In this document: positions 54,743-64,000 of the stretch, piece by piece
Numbering within the stretch: position 1 is the first letter of the stretch
Layout: every line of letters starts with the position of its first letter
Origin: Ophiura sarsii
Lineage: Eukaryota; Echinodermata; Ophiuroidea; Amphilepidida; Ophiuridae
Direction of reading: 5' to 3'
Assembly (NCBI GenBank): GCA_035610835.1
Contig: CM069449.1
Location: 38,299,098-38,363,097, forward strand
Length of the DNA: 64,000 nucleotides
The notes under the pieces: generated by a model
Told to the model about the DNA's origin: nothing
The model's database searches: none
Seen by the model: the letters and a program-made list of their open reading frames with translations, nothing else
Position numbers and translations under genes: made by a program

Positions 54743-55463
54743 TACACTCGTCAAAAGAAGTTCCTGGACACTTAAATTAAATTAATATTTAACAGAATAT
54801 ATATAATTATTAATGCTCCTGACTTTTTATCAGTTGAGCACTTTTAAGCTATCTCGAAGCTTTTAGACCGGTCCTGAGAAATGGTCTGGTTGGCTTACGG
54901 GCTAGAGAAGTGTGATACACTTTTAGTGATTAAACACCATTGAAAGTGTATGCATCCTAATCTAGTCCAGGGTTAACCAGTCACACAATCAGTATCCTTG
55001 TCGTCTGACGATTGCGTTAAGCATGAAACTCAGAGTAACAACTTCCTTTCTCGGAAGGTCTAAACTTTGAATTTTTTATATATATAATTATATATATATA
55101 ATTGTATATCAAAATAAGCAGAAAGTAATCCTCTAACAGCTTAACATGGAATTTAGACATGATCACTCATGCATGGCAGATCCCATTCACTTGACAATGG
55201 CAAGAAGATTGCACACAATTGGATAATCCCTCCATTCAAATGACTGTAAATGCTCATTTCTTGCAATTTCCTTTACGCAACTTACCATTGCTTTTAATGA
55301 ATGTGCTCAGCCATGCATGAATGCGTACATCTTAATTTCATACAGACATGATAGAGAATTATTGTCTGCTTATTTTGACATGCAATTGTTTAATTTATAT
55401 TAAATATTTATGTGAAATATTTGAACTTCAATGAGTGTCCAGGAACTTCTTTTGACGAGTGTA
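54743..55463. mobile_element. Mariner-like non-autonomous element
   Basis: Ends TACACTCGTCAAAAGAAGTT and AACTTCTTTTGACGAGTGTA are perfect inverted repeats, extending to about 30 bp (CCTGGACACT). TA flanks both sides. The 721-bp size and lack of a DDE transposase frame show it is a deletion derivative. TA target and TACA-type ends fit Tc1/mariner. Confidence 0.85.
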
Positions 55464-55465
55464 TA

Positions 55466-56060
55466 TCGAGGGTTTGGAGCTATAAGGACCTAACTACAAT
55501 GGCTTCCACATGCAAGATTGCATTTTCACAAAAGTGCACCTTATAGCACCAGAAACAAAGAACATACGGCAGCTACAACAGATAGTGACTTTTCACATCA
55601 CTAAGTATCTGAACAAAAAGACCATATCTACTTAAGCTGCTCCGAGTTACATTTTATTTATACCAATTGCTCAGTGTATAAACAATCCCATATAACAACT
55701 GGCAGCTATTACAGATAGGGCCTTTTGCACTTGATATATGTATTTGAATTTATTTTGGTAGTGCCGGTCATGTAGGGTACAGTCATCAGCAAGAAATTCT
55801 GTGCCATTGATACAGTTACAATTACTAGCACTGGCAAAACCATCCCTCCCCCATATTTGTACCATTTGTTCTGCCTGATCGTTTAATTCCCAGAACGACT
55901 AGGCATTGGGGTTTATGTATAGGCCTACAGCTTCAAGTCATTGGGAAAACTGTGCATTAACCCCCTAACGCTCCTATAGACACTACAAAACCTGACAGTG
56001 CTACAATCTTGTACCGCGTAATCACCCGGTCAACCACGCTCCGCCAGGCGTTCAACTTGT
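55466..56060. other. Intergenic DNA, nothing recognised
   Basis: No supported gene or repeat. Confidence 0.4.
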
Positions 56061-56084
56061 GAAAAAAACTTTTTTAAACCTGAC

Positions 56085-56140
56085 CCATAGAGCATCAGAC
56101 TTGCACGCACACAGCCTGGGTTTGATTCCCCACCGCACGA
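56085..56140 (+). repeat. tRNA-like (SINE-like) patch
   Basis: AGAGCATCAGACTTGCA followed by CCTGGGTTTGATTCCCC resembles an anticodon arm plus T arm/B box of a tRNA. No complementary acceptor stem is visible. Probably a SINE or tRNA relic. Confidence 0.4.
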
Positions 56141-56221
56141 GGACACCGATTTCCCCCTCAAATTTGACCCGTTTTTCACCCCTGATAGTTTAATTCACAA
56201 AACCACGCCTGGGGAATGCTG

Positions 56222-56425
56222 TAATAGTGGAAATATTTGTGCTACGTTTATTTTCGCGCTTTTCATGCTTGAACCAGCTACAGCGAAAAATAATAACAGG
56301 CATATATATTTCTTTTACCTATAGGTCTATGTGATGAAACTACGTTTCACAAAATTTAGAAACACGCAAAACAGTTGAAAATCTGGCAAGCGAGGAAAAT
56401 TAATTGCAGAAAAATTACCTTTTGT
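56222..56425. mobile_element. Relative of the TACTGTAAAAGTG MITE
   Basis: GTAATAGTGGAAATATTTGT at the left and ATTGCAGAAAAATTACCTTTT-type sequence at the right are weak inverted ends. The inner TTTATTTTCGCGCTTTTCAT and TAGGTCTATGTGATGAAACT blocks match the 25256-25471 copy. Confidence 0.55.
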
Positions 56426-56886
56426 ACTCATATGGCATAGTAAGAATAAGCCACATTATTTGTTCCCAAAAAATGAACAAAACTGATACAAATTTGATAT
56501 GTTTCTCACTGACTTACTTCTCTCAAAATATTCTACTTGCCAGAAAGCAACCGTGCTGTTAACGAAAACAGGCAAATATGACTTGCAGATAATTTCACAA
56601 CTATAGACAATGAAACTGGAAATGAATAATAAATAAAATATCTATAAATGTACATTTATTTTAAGATCGATTTAGCAATACTTTTTACAATCATTTAGTG
56701 CTGTATTTATAGCAGTGTGTGTAGCCATTGTGAAATTGTCTGAATTTGGATATGAGATATTGATGTTGAAATTGTGCCGTGCATTACGGATTAAGACACA
56801 ATTATGCAAGTCACTAAAACCTCAAGCAATTATGACCTGCTCCCAGAAAATGTGAAACAAATTTCGGATAGAGTGTACACTTTTAG

Positions 56887-57262
56887 CCCGGGTGGTGGTG
56901 GTGGGGGGGGGGGGGGAGGGACTGACATTGGAAATGAGTATAGGTATGTGCCTCCCTGAAGACCCCCTTTTCACCCTCTTCTGCTCGCTCTTAAGACCCC
57001 CCCCCCTTATGAGCCTGCATCCGCTCTTTTAAGACCCCCATTTTATTGAAAACTCATCAATCGGGAACATTTGCATTCAAAAGCCCCAATTTGTTGAAAA
57101 ATATGTGTTCTAAAGCCCATGGCATTCTCCTAACAAATTTGTGGGGAAAATAAGTTCTTAAGACCCTATTTTTTTGTCAAAAATCCGCTCCGGAGCTCAC
57201 ATTTTTGTGACCCTAGATGGCACACCCCTACCCAAAATGTAATATAAGTTGAGTGCCCCCCT
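56887..57262. mobile_element. G-run-ended element, family G2 copy 2
   Basis: Begins CCCGGGTGGTGGTGGT plus a G-run. Inside are CCCTGAAGACCCCCTTTTCA, GAGCCTGCATCCGCTC and repeated CTTAAGACCC words; it ends GTTGAGTGCCCCCCTGG. Same family as 13410-13741. Confidence 0.65.
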
Positions 57263-57531
57263 GGAACTTTTAGGTCGATCTCTGGCATGCCTCAATTACA
57301 CAGCATAAAGTGCCTCTTTCTAACTATAATGTTGATGCCCCAATTTTCTCAACAAAGTTGTGTTTGAGGGAAGGGCAATTGAGAATTGAAATTTCTTAGC
57401 ACAGAGTATCCCAAAAGTATTGATACCTTTTATAAACTTGATATCTCCGGTAAACTGACTCACAGAATAAAACTGAAAACATATTTTTTTGATAAAGGAG
57501 AGGTGATTCAAGTTTTGTTGCGAAGTAGACG

Positions 57532-57930
57532 TTAAAGGGGCACTGAGAGATACGTATTGAAGTGCGCCCTCAATTTTACTGGAAATCAGGTTTTTTTGCA
57601 CCTACGTAATACTTGGGAATATTCAAAGTACCATTTGGAACCGTTTACCTTAATTTGCCATCTACCATGTACAATTTCACGATTGGGTCATTTCGATGTA
57701 CATCACATCGAAATTATCAGCACCACTCGCCACATGAAATTGCTTCTACCCTTCTGCCATCATTCAACCCTTTTCCCACACTATACTTCCCCCGGAACCC
57801 AAAAACTTTGCAAAAACTTTGGTTTAGTTTGACATTTTACTTCAGGGTTCCTACTTTCTTATCTATTGAAATAATCCATTTTGTCAAACAAAATTCTCGG
57901 CAATCTATTATTAGTGCCCGCCCCCTTTAA
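57532..57930. mobile_element. TTAA-flanked MITE, family A copy 2
   Basis: Begins TTAAAGGGGCACTGAGAGAT, as does 1817-2199, and shares GTGCGCCCTCAATT...CTGGAAATCAG. Its right end (GCCCGCCCCCTTTAA) is diverged. TTAA at both ends. Confidence 0.7.
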
Positions 57931-58130
57931 GTTCCAAGTTCTATTTTTGTACTGTTGCCATCCAGGAACTTCCTGTTCTATTTTTATCCAGTCACACTCT
58001 ATTTTTGGTTATTTATAATGAAAACCATCTGAAATATCATACTCCCTGCAAATCAATAGTGACAGCAACGAAAGAAAGCTGAAAGCTCTTTTTTTCTTGT
58101 GAGTTGACAAGCAGAAGGTCTTAACCCCCT

Positions 58131-58335
58131 GAGAACTACCGGCCGATTGGTCAGAAAGATGGATGCATCATTTATTGCACCAATCAGAGACATTGTTAAA
58201 ATAATTGTATCCCTGATACAGATCGGGGTGAAATAGTTTAAAAGCTGTATCGTAATTGGTTATTCAAATTAGTATATCTTGTAATTAACCAATCAGAAGC
58301 GCTGTTAGATAGACAGGTAGTGCCCAGGGGGTTAA
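58131..58335. mobile_element. TTAACCCCCTG MITE
   Basis: Left TTAACCCCCTGAGAACTACC and right GGTAGTGCCCAGGGGGTTAA are inverted repeats with TTAA included. The inner blocks ATTGGTCAGAA and AACCAATCAGAA also pair. TTAACCC ends are close to piggyBac style. 205 bp, non-coding. Confidence 0.8.
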
Positions 58336-58411
58336 CTCAACTTTAATTTTACTGGAGGGAATTTGAGATTAAACCATAACTTACAAACAAAAAATGCGAT
58401 GTTAAATGCGC

Positions 58412-58646
58412 TTAACACTGGGCAATTAGTTTCACCATATATACAAAACTAATTTTTTGGAGACCTTTCCCAACTTTCAACGTCTATCTCAAGAATTACT
58501 GTACCAATACTAGGCATATTTGTACTTCTTTAAATGCATTTCTCAAGGTGATTCCAAATATGGTAATGAAATTAAATAATTTTGACATTTTTGAAACATT
58601 TTGTGAACTTTTGGATGTCGTCTGCAGACGCCTGCCGCGTGGAGGT
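58412..58646 (+). mobile_element. TTAACACTTTCC MITE, right end truncated
   Basis: Begins TTAACACTGGGCAATTAGTT and contains AAGAATTACTGTACCAATAC and TCGTCTGCAGACGCCTGCCG. It breaks off after CGCGTGGAGG without the terminal AAGTGTTAA. Confidence 0.7.
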
Positions 58647-59520
58647 TTGAGATTGGTCAATATCTTCTTAAATGGTAAATTATATCAATCCACTTTTGGT
58701 CCCTATTTGCTCAAACAGTGAATTAAGGCCTTCTGGTTCTCAAGCCTCAAAATGTATCCATTATTGACATATTGATTCTATAGATATTTGTGGCTGATTG
58801 TGTTTCAGCCCTATCATAATTCCCACTGCATGTGCCTCGTGAGTGGCTCCACAAATTATTATATATCCTGTTATGACACCAATCAAAATAGTTCTAGATG
58901 CCGCATCGTCTGTTTTGTGTTGTTTTTGCCTGACCTAACTTTAGGTGGTTGTTTAATCTGAGAAAGCCACATACCGAAATAACTGTCTTCTTTAAGACAG
59001 CGTTTGTGTCGGTAGCTTAATTTCATCATATTTGATGTGATCAAACGAAATAAGTCACATATCGGCAGTTTTGAATTTTGATATTTGTCCATCATTTACA
59101 AGCAGGTAAAAAACGCTACAGTATGGTCCAAACCCCACAGTATGGTCCAAACCCCACTAAAATCAAACTTCTACTTTTTAAGTTACAAATAATTTACAAA
59201 CTGAGAAAACAAAGTATAACTACGAATTTGTCACCTCTTTTTATAACTCAAAATCAATATTCCCAACATCCGACTCATTCCGCTTGATCGCGTCGCATAT
59301 ATATGTTCTTTGTGCCTTAGTCAGTTTTAAGCCATTTACAGCTGCGAACACAAAACCTCAGTGTTACCGTTCCTTTTGCCTCAATCAGTTTAAAAATAAA
59401 AATTAATGCTTGGTTATGTCTCTTCACGTCGCATAGTCATCACACATAATACGTCCGGGTTGATGCATCAATCCACATTAATCTGATATCTCTTTGTAAA
59501 GTCAAAACCACCGCTCCGTT
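58647..59520. other. Intergenic DNA, nothing recognised
   Basis: A short duplication ACAGTATGGTCCAAACCCCA lies at about 59119-59156. No gene. Confidence 0.4.
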
Positions 59521-59850
59521 TATGATTTAGTGCAGCATATGCGTACTGCGTAATCCACTCACTACTATGGGTGAGCGTGAAGTTTTACTCAAGCTCCACC
59601 CACACGCACGGAACCACTGTAGTACGCATTAATGGTAGCGTTTACTTTAGGAGTCATCGTGTTATCAATCCTCATCATAGCTTACGATTTAGTGCAGCAT
59701 TTGCATACTGCGTGATCCACTCACTGCTATGGGTGAGCATGAAGTTTAACTCAAGCTTCACCCACATGCACTGAACCACTGTGTAGTACGCATTACAGCA
59801 ATGGTGGCGTTTACTTTAGTAGCCATGTTATCAATCCTCATCATAGCTGA
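59521..59850. repeat. 162-bp tandem duplication
   Basis: TATGATTTAGTGCAGCATAT at 59521 and TACGATTTAGTGCAGCATTT at 59683 start two parallel copies, both ending GTTATCAATCCTCATCATAG. Each contains CCACTCACT...ATGGGTGAGC and a CACCCAC...GCAC block, an imperfect palindrome. It lies just downstream of the 3' end of the minus-strand gene. Confidence 0.85.
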
Positions 59851-60041
59851 AAAATGACACAAAAGTTTCAAAAGCTTGTCTCTCAAATATGGACTATTCT
59901 CAAGGGAAAGACCACCTTCTAACAAATTCTTTTCATTGTGAAGAAGAAGTAGCAGACATGAGAAGCGAAAGATTTACGCAATGTCTAATAATGCACAAAA
60001 CTTGTTACAAAGTGTTTGTAATGTCAGCTAATGTGCATCTC

Positions 60042-60914
60042 TCAATACCTAACATTTTGTCCTGATTGTCCAAAATACATATATGAGCCCTTCATGTCAA
60101 ACTCATTGCTTGCGTCTTTCTCTCTCGCATTCTTTGAACGCATAACCTGCTTGCTAACAGTCGGTGGCAGCGCCCTCACTGCGTGACCAGCGTGACCAGG
60201 TACGCTTCTGCTAGAGCGTAGATTTTTTTTGTGATTCCCAAAGGTGCTTAGTTCAGTTCGTGCGCGTGAGCTTGGGGAATGGCATCGCATATCGATTAAG
60301 TCAAAATTAGTTTTTGAGCATGATGATGATCTTGAGTACTTAGGTGGTTGTACATCGGGTGGCACTCGAAAACGTGAGTAATTTACGCTGACAGGTAGTG
60401 CCCAATCTTTAAAATCTGAATTATTCCCGTTGTTGGTGTGCAGTTGTGAAATGAACGGGTTACGGGGATTATCCGGAGGCATTCTGTGAACTTTTACGCA
60501 GCTGGCTTCGTCCTCGTTGGACGAGCGCCCTCGGCCTCTTGACGAGATTCTTGCGGTTGCTGCGGGTGCTTGATAGTTGATATGGTTGTGATGATTTGCG
60601 TTGTGTTTGTGACGTTGTTGCACTATGGCCATGCTACGCCTCGTTAACGCACGCTGTATCTGTCGCATGGGTGCCCTCATAGGTTTCAGGCATCTCCGTT
60701 GAACCATCAACGCTAAAACCATTACGATGAGGAGGACAAGGACCACAGCACCGATGACAAGAGCCATGAAGGTCATGGAGAATCCGTCGGAATTGTATTC
60801 CGATGGTTGAGTGCGTATTTCAAGACATTGATCCCGTAAGATGGCACTTCTTGCGGTGATGTTCTTGAAGACAATATTTATGCAGATGGTGTACTGTGAT
60901 TCAGCTTCCAACTC
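60042..60914 (-). CDS. Last exon of EGF-FN3 transmembrane protein (vasorin-like)
   Basis: The acceptor ...TTACTACAG precedes GAG at 60914; the frame runs 290 codons to TGA at 60042. Residues 1-35 finish the FN3 domain begun upstream (LEAESQYTICINIV, with Cys at 11 and 30). About 47-71 form one hydrophobic helix (MTFMALVIGAVVLVLLIVMV...), followed by RR-rich juxtamembrane residues and a ~219-residue tail rich in Ser, Arg, Asn and His. The membrane anchor after FN3 gives an outside-N, inside-C type I topology. Both exons join in phase 0. In vasorin-type proteins LRRs precede EGF-FN3-TM; those would be outside this window, so the family call is an inference. The tail is longer than I recall for vertebrate vasorin. 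No AATAAA is obvious close downstream. Confidence 0.8.
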   Translation of the reverse strand, partial: ELEAESQYTICINIVFKNITARSAILRDQCLEIRTQPSEYNSDGFSMTFMALVIGAVVLVLLIVMVLALMVQRRCLKPMRAPMRQIQRALTRRSMAIVQQRHKHNANHHNHINYQAPAATARISSRGRGRSSNEDEASCVKVHRMPPDNPRNPFISQLHTNNGNNSDFKDWALPVSVNYSRFRVPPDVQPPKYSRSSSCSKTNFDLIDMRCHSPSSRARTELSTFGNHKKNLRSSRSVPGHAGHAVRALPPTVSKQVMRSKNAREKDASNEFDMKGSYMYFGQSGQNVRY

Positions 60915-61693
60915 CTGTAGTAACCAAAGATAAAAGGAAACGTTGGGTTATGATTTTTTGTCTTATCTTTACAACCAGATATATCTATTTATGATATGAT
61001 GGAAGTTGAGATGTACATTTTTCATTGAATGTGCATAAGGCAAAAAAAATAGTTGTGTTGCCCTCACAAGCCTAAAATCGGAAAGGACGGCCGGCCGGAT
61101 TTCTTTTTTTTCTTCTTTTTTTAATTTTTAATTTTACCAAATCAACGATTTTATACCTATTATTTCAGTCAACATGTGTGAAGATACTAAGGAAAACGCT
61201 TACTGGATGTATTTTCAACCCAATGGTGAATATTTTGGTTTCTTGCCCATCTCTGTGCATCTTGAGAAAAAAAAATCTTGAAAAAGAAAAAAAATCTTGA
61301 AAAAAAATCTTGAAAAAAAAAAGAATCTTAAAAAAAAAGAGAAAAAAAAAAAATCTTGAAAAAAAAAAAAAAAAAAACCTGCTCACATTCTTGGAATTTT
61401 GACCCTGCCGGATGAGGGCAACACAACTTTTCTTTTTTGTTGGCCTAATTTTTGTCAATCAAGATGCACATGCAATATTTAGATTTATTCTCTCCAAAGT
61501 ATCTCAAAATATGATGTCTTAACAGTTAGTTGTTTGGAAAATAAAGTAAAATTAGAGCAAAAATGCTGGATTTCATGCAGTTATATACAAGTCAACTTAT
61601 ATTGATATGTGTATTGAACCATTTTTTCTTGTAAATTTGGTTATCTTTCAAATATTGTCATATCAAACTTGAGCTATCTGTGTGGACCTGGGC

Positions 61694-61958
61694 ATATCAG
61701 CTCTTTTATGGCAAAAGAATGTATCTTATTTGTAGTTTCCTAACAGTATACTTCCTTTTAACATGGTCAAAATTAGCTTTTTTCTCCATAATCATGTAGT
61801 GGTAAAAGGCAGTATATTACTTTTATTGTCTTTACAAGTTGCAACCTTTTCTTAAGTGAGGATTATTGAACCAATGTAACACAATCCATGTTAAAAGGAA
61901 GTATATCATTAGGAAAGTACATATAAGATACATCCTTTTGCCATAAAAGGGCTGATAT
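61694..61958. mobile_element. Inverted-repeat element in intron
   Basis: ATATCAGCTCTTTTATGGCA at the left pairs with TGCCATAAAAGGGCTGATAT at the right (one mismatch). TATACTTCCTTTTAACATGG / CCATGTTAAAAGGAAGTATA lies further in. 265 bp, non-coding. Confidence 0.8.
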
Positions 61959-62975
61959 ATCTCTGCGCATGAATAAGATACATGTGTGGCCTATTTAAAT
62001 CGCATCCTGTACTGGGACATAGTTAGCTTATATTTAAAGGCATATTGTGTGATATTTTTCAATTTTGTACACTTTTATTTTTTTCAATTCTATAATTATT
62101 AGAGAATAAGATATAGTTCGTAGCTGTTTTTGCTCCTTTTCAAACACAGTATAAATCATTCTGGGACACCCTGTATGCAGTGCTGTTTCAAAACAATCAT
62201 TGATCAAATCACTACAATAATGCTTGATATTTCTGTTTCTGTTTTATAGTTCGGTTTCTTAACCCTAATCCCCTAACCTGGCTTTTAATCGGGATCTCAA
62301 TTTTGGAAGAGAAATATTATAAAAGTGGGTCCTGAAGAAGTCAGAGCTAGTCCTAACAAAATCTTGACAGTTTTAAACTTGTTCAGTCCGACAGCGAGCC
62401 CCTTTACACTCTTAATAGCACATACACAGCCAATCCAGAATTCCACAAATTTCACTTATGGTACAGCTTCAGAATGCTGTAAATTTGACATCGTAAATAA
62501 CCTGATTAATTACAGCACTGTAATTATTACCCAACTTGGTGTGTGTGTGTTTAATAGTAGATGATTGTCTAAGTCTGGGTGAGTGAGAGGTGTCCTACTG
62601 TGAAAGTGGTGTGTATCTGGTGTGTAGGGTAGAGCTCTGCCATATAAATCATCACTAAAATAGTCACTGTCGATGAGTGCTATTAATTCCTTATAGCACT
62701 CGGCAGCTACGCTGCCTCGTGCTATAAGTCATACTAAGCTATTGGGAATTAGAGATCCTGTCATTTTGTTCCTAGCCAGACCTTTTATAATAAAAAAAAC
62801 CAGACCAGGCTGGATCTCTGTAGCATGGCTATTTTTGGATAGGGTCAGTTTAACAGCATTTGTAAAGTCACTTATTAGTCAAATTTGACTGGGATAGAAA
62901 GTAGTCATGTAACGAAAAATGGATTATCTCATATTATTCATCCAATACCAAAGTATTTTCAAAGTTGACTGCATA

Positions 62976-63228
62976 TATTACTGCCCCACCACGACAGAAG
63001 GAAGTATGGGACAACATTTTGAATTTGGTGATTATTTGGTGAATAACTATTTTTGTGGATTTTTCATATATTTTAAAATAATTAATAACGTTTGTTCATT
63101 AGTAAAACAAATGTAATTAATTGTTTGGAAAAATATGAAAAGTCCACAAAAATAGTTATTTCATCATATATCAACAAATTCAAATTGTCCCATACTTCCT
63201 TCTGTCGTGGTATGGTGGGGCAGTAATA
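62976..63228. mobile_element. Foldback MITE in intron, 40 bp from the donor site
   Basis: TATTACTGCCCCACCACGAC pairs with GTCGTGGTATGGTGGGGCAGTAATA minus its inner part, and pairing continues through AGAAGGAAGTATGGGACAA and AATAACTATTTTTGTGGA to a central loop. Almost the full 253 bp is arms. It ends only about 40 bp before the GTAAGT donor at 63269. Confidence 0.85.
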
Positions 63229-63269
63229 ATTACTAACTAACAGTTTCCTACGATAATGTTCTTACTTAC

Positions 63270-64000
63270 CCTAAGTGTGTAGTCCGTCACACCCGGGTGA
63301 ATATGGGGTGAAAATCTCGTCTGGGCATCGCCAAATTTATTATATTGCACCACAAAACCGGTAATCTTTTTCAGATCAACAGGGGGCGATTCCCAGGATA
63401 TGCTAACATAGCTTGACGACACATCCACCATGGTTATGTTCTTCGGGGATTTTAGCAGCATTTGACATTGTTCCCCAGCGTACTGATCTCGGCATTTACA
63501 CTTGGGTAATCCTAGAGTGGGGTCAATATAACAGTATCCACGATTCGAGCAAGGGTTAAGTTGGCGGAGGGAGCAAGGCGTCGGTGGCTGCGTTACAACC
63601 GGTGGATAGCGAGGTCGTGGACGGAACGGTGTGTGCCTCGGCGGTATGACAGGAATAAATTCATCCGTCGGTGATGCCGGCCAGATAGGAATAACGACTC
63701 CTATGGTTGGTCTTGGTGGTTTGATAGGACTTCCTCCTGGATTCACTGGGTTTGAAGGTTGTTGAGGCCATATGGGTCCAACAGGCCTTCCTCCTGGATT
63801 CACTGGGTTTGAAGGTTGTTGAGGCCATATGGGTCCAACAGGACTTCCTCCTGGATTCCCTGGGTTTGAAGGTTGTTGAGGCCGTATGGGTCCAACAGGA
63901 CTTCCTCCTGGATTCCCTGGGTTTGAAGGTTGTTGAGGCCATATGGGTCCAACAGGACTTCCTCCTGGATTCCCTGGGTTTGAAGGTTGTTGAGGCCGTA
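63270..64000 (-). CDS. Internal exon: Pro-rich repeats, EGF, start of FN3 (vasorin-like)
   Basis: Open throughout on the minus strand and running off the window edge at 64000, so the N-terminus is missing. From N to C: at least four 19-residue repeats (NPGGSPVGPIWPQQPSN type, 57 bp each, about 63724-64000); a Pro/Arg-rich linker; an EGF-like domain with six cysteines (PCSLRQLNPCSNRGYC, then CKC and GEQC); and the FN3 start (SSSYVSISWESPPVDLKKIT, VVQYNKFGD). The exon ends ...YTLR at AGG|GTAAGT, phase 0, so it joins LEAESQYT in the next exon and completes the FN3 fold. Secreted or surface location is inferred from EGF, FN3 and the downstream TM helix. The best-known match to this order is vasorin; other LRR-EGF-FN3 proteins are possible. 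Confidence 0.82.

Larger units (their letters stand above)
60915..63269 (-). other. Intron of the EGF-FN3 gene (2,355 bp)
   Basis: On the minus strand it starts GTAAGT at 63269 and ends with a pyrimidine-containing tract and ACAG at 60915. It contains an A-rich run of AAATCTTGAAAAA words (about 61265-61378), two inverted-repeat elements (61694-61958, 62976-63228) and otherwise nothing recognisable. Confidence 0.75.

Overview
The window looks like animal nuclear DNA: AT-rich, very dense in transposons, with one intron-containing gene piece using GT-AG splice sites. The mix of elements is what I would expect of a marine invertebrate, probably a deuterostome such as an echinoderm, hemichordate or amphioxus. 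That mix is L2/CR1-type LINE tails, a Gypsy-type LTR element primed by tRNA-Leu, and many short TTAA-, TA- and 8-bp-flanked inverted-repeat elements. The assignment is an inference from style, because no species-diagnostic gene is present.

Layout. 1-29 kb is intergenic DNA packed with non-autonomous DNA transposons (MITEs), decayed LINE 3' ends (6.2-6.9, 14.5-15.65 and 17.7-18.45 kb), minisatellites (33-bp unit at 8.46-9.33 kb, 44-bp unit at 25.6 kb) and a decayed 260-bp satellite (13.8-17.7 kb) split by later insertions. Several insertions are nested with clean target-site duplications, so their order can be read directly.

29,243-40,948 is the most striking object: an 11.7-kb LTR retrotransposon. 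It has two 2,618-bp LTRs that appear nearly identical, a GTAC target duplication, a tRNA-Leu primer site and a purine tract. Its single uninterrupted 1,893-codon ORF encodes a giant Gag: an N-terminal tandem-repeat region, a long coiled coil, a Gypsy-like capsid region, one CCHC knuckle, and a second ~480-residue charged coil. There is no protease, reverse transcriptase, RNase H or integrase. It looks like a recently mobilised Gag-only (TR-GAG-like) element that depends on an autonomous partner.

41-60 kb is again intergenic, with MITEs (hAT-, mariner- and TTAA-type), a 280-bp duplication, a 69-bp GACTTG-rich array, ATTTGATA repeats and two tRNA-like (SINE-like) patches.

60,042-64,000 (minus strand) holds the 3' end of a cellular gene. 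An exon encodes 19-residue proline-rich repeats, an EGF domain and the first part of an FN3 domain. A 2.36-kb intron follows, then a terminal exon encodes the rest of FN3, a transmembrane helix and a ~220-residue cytoplasmic tail. EGF-FN3-TM is the C-terminal layout of vasorin-like receptors. The N-terminal part lies outside the window.

Most other open frames, including those across the minisatellites and the minus strand of the giant gag, are by-products of repeats and are not annotated as genes.
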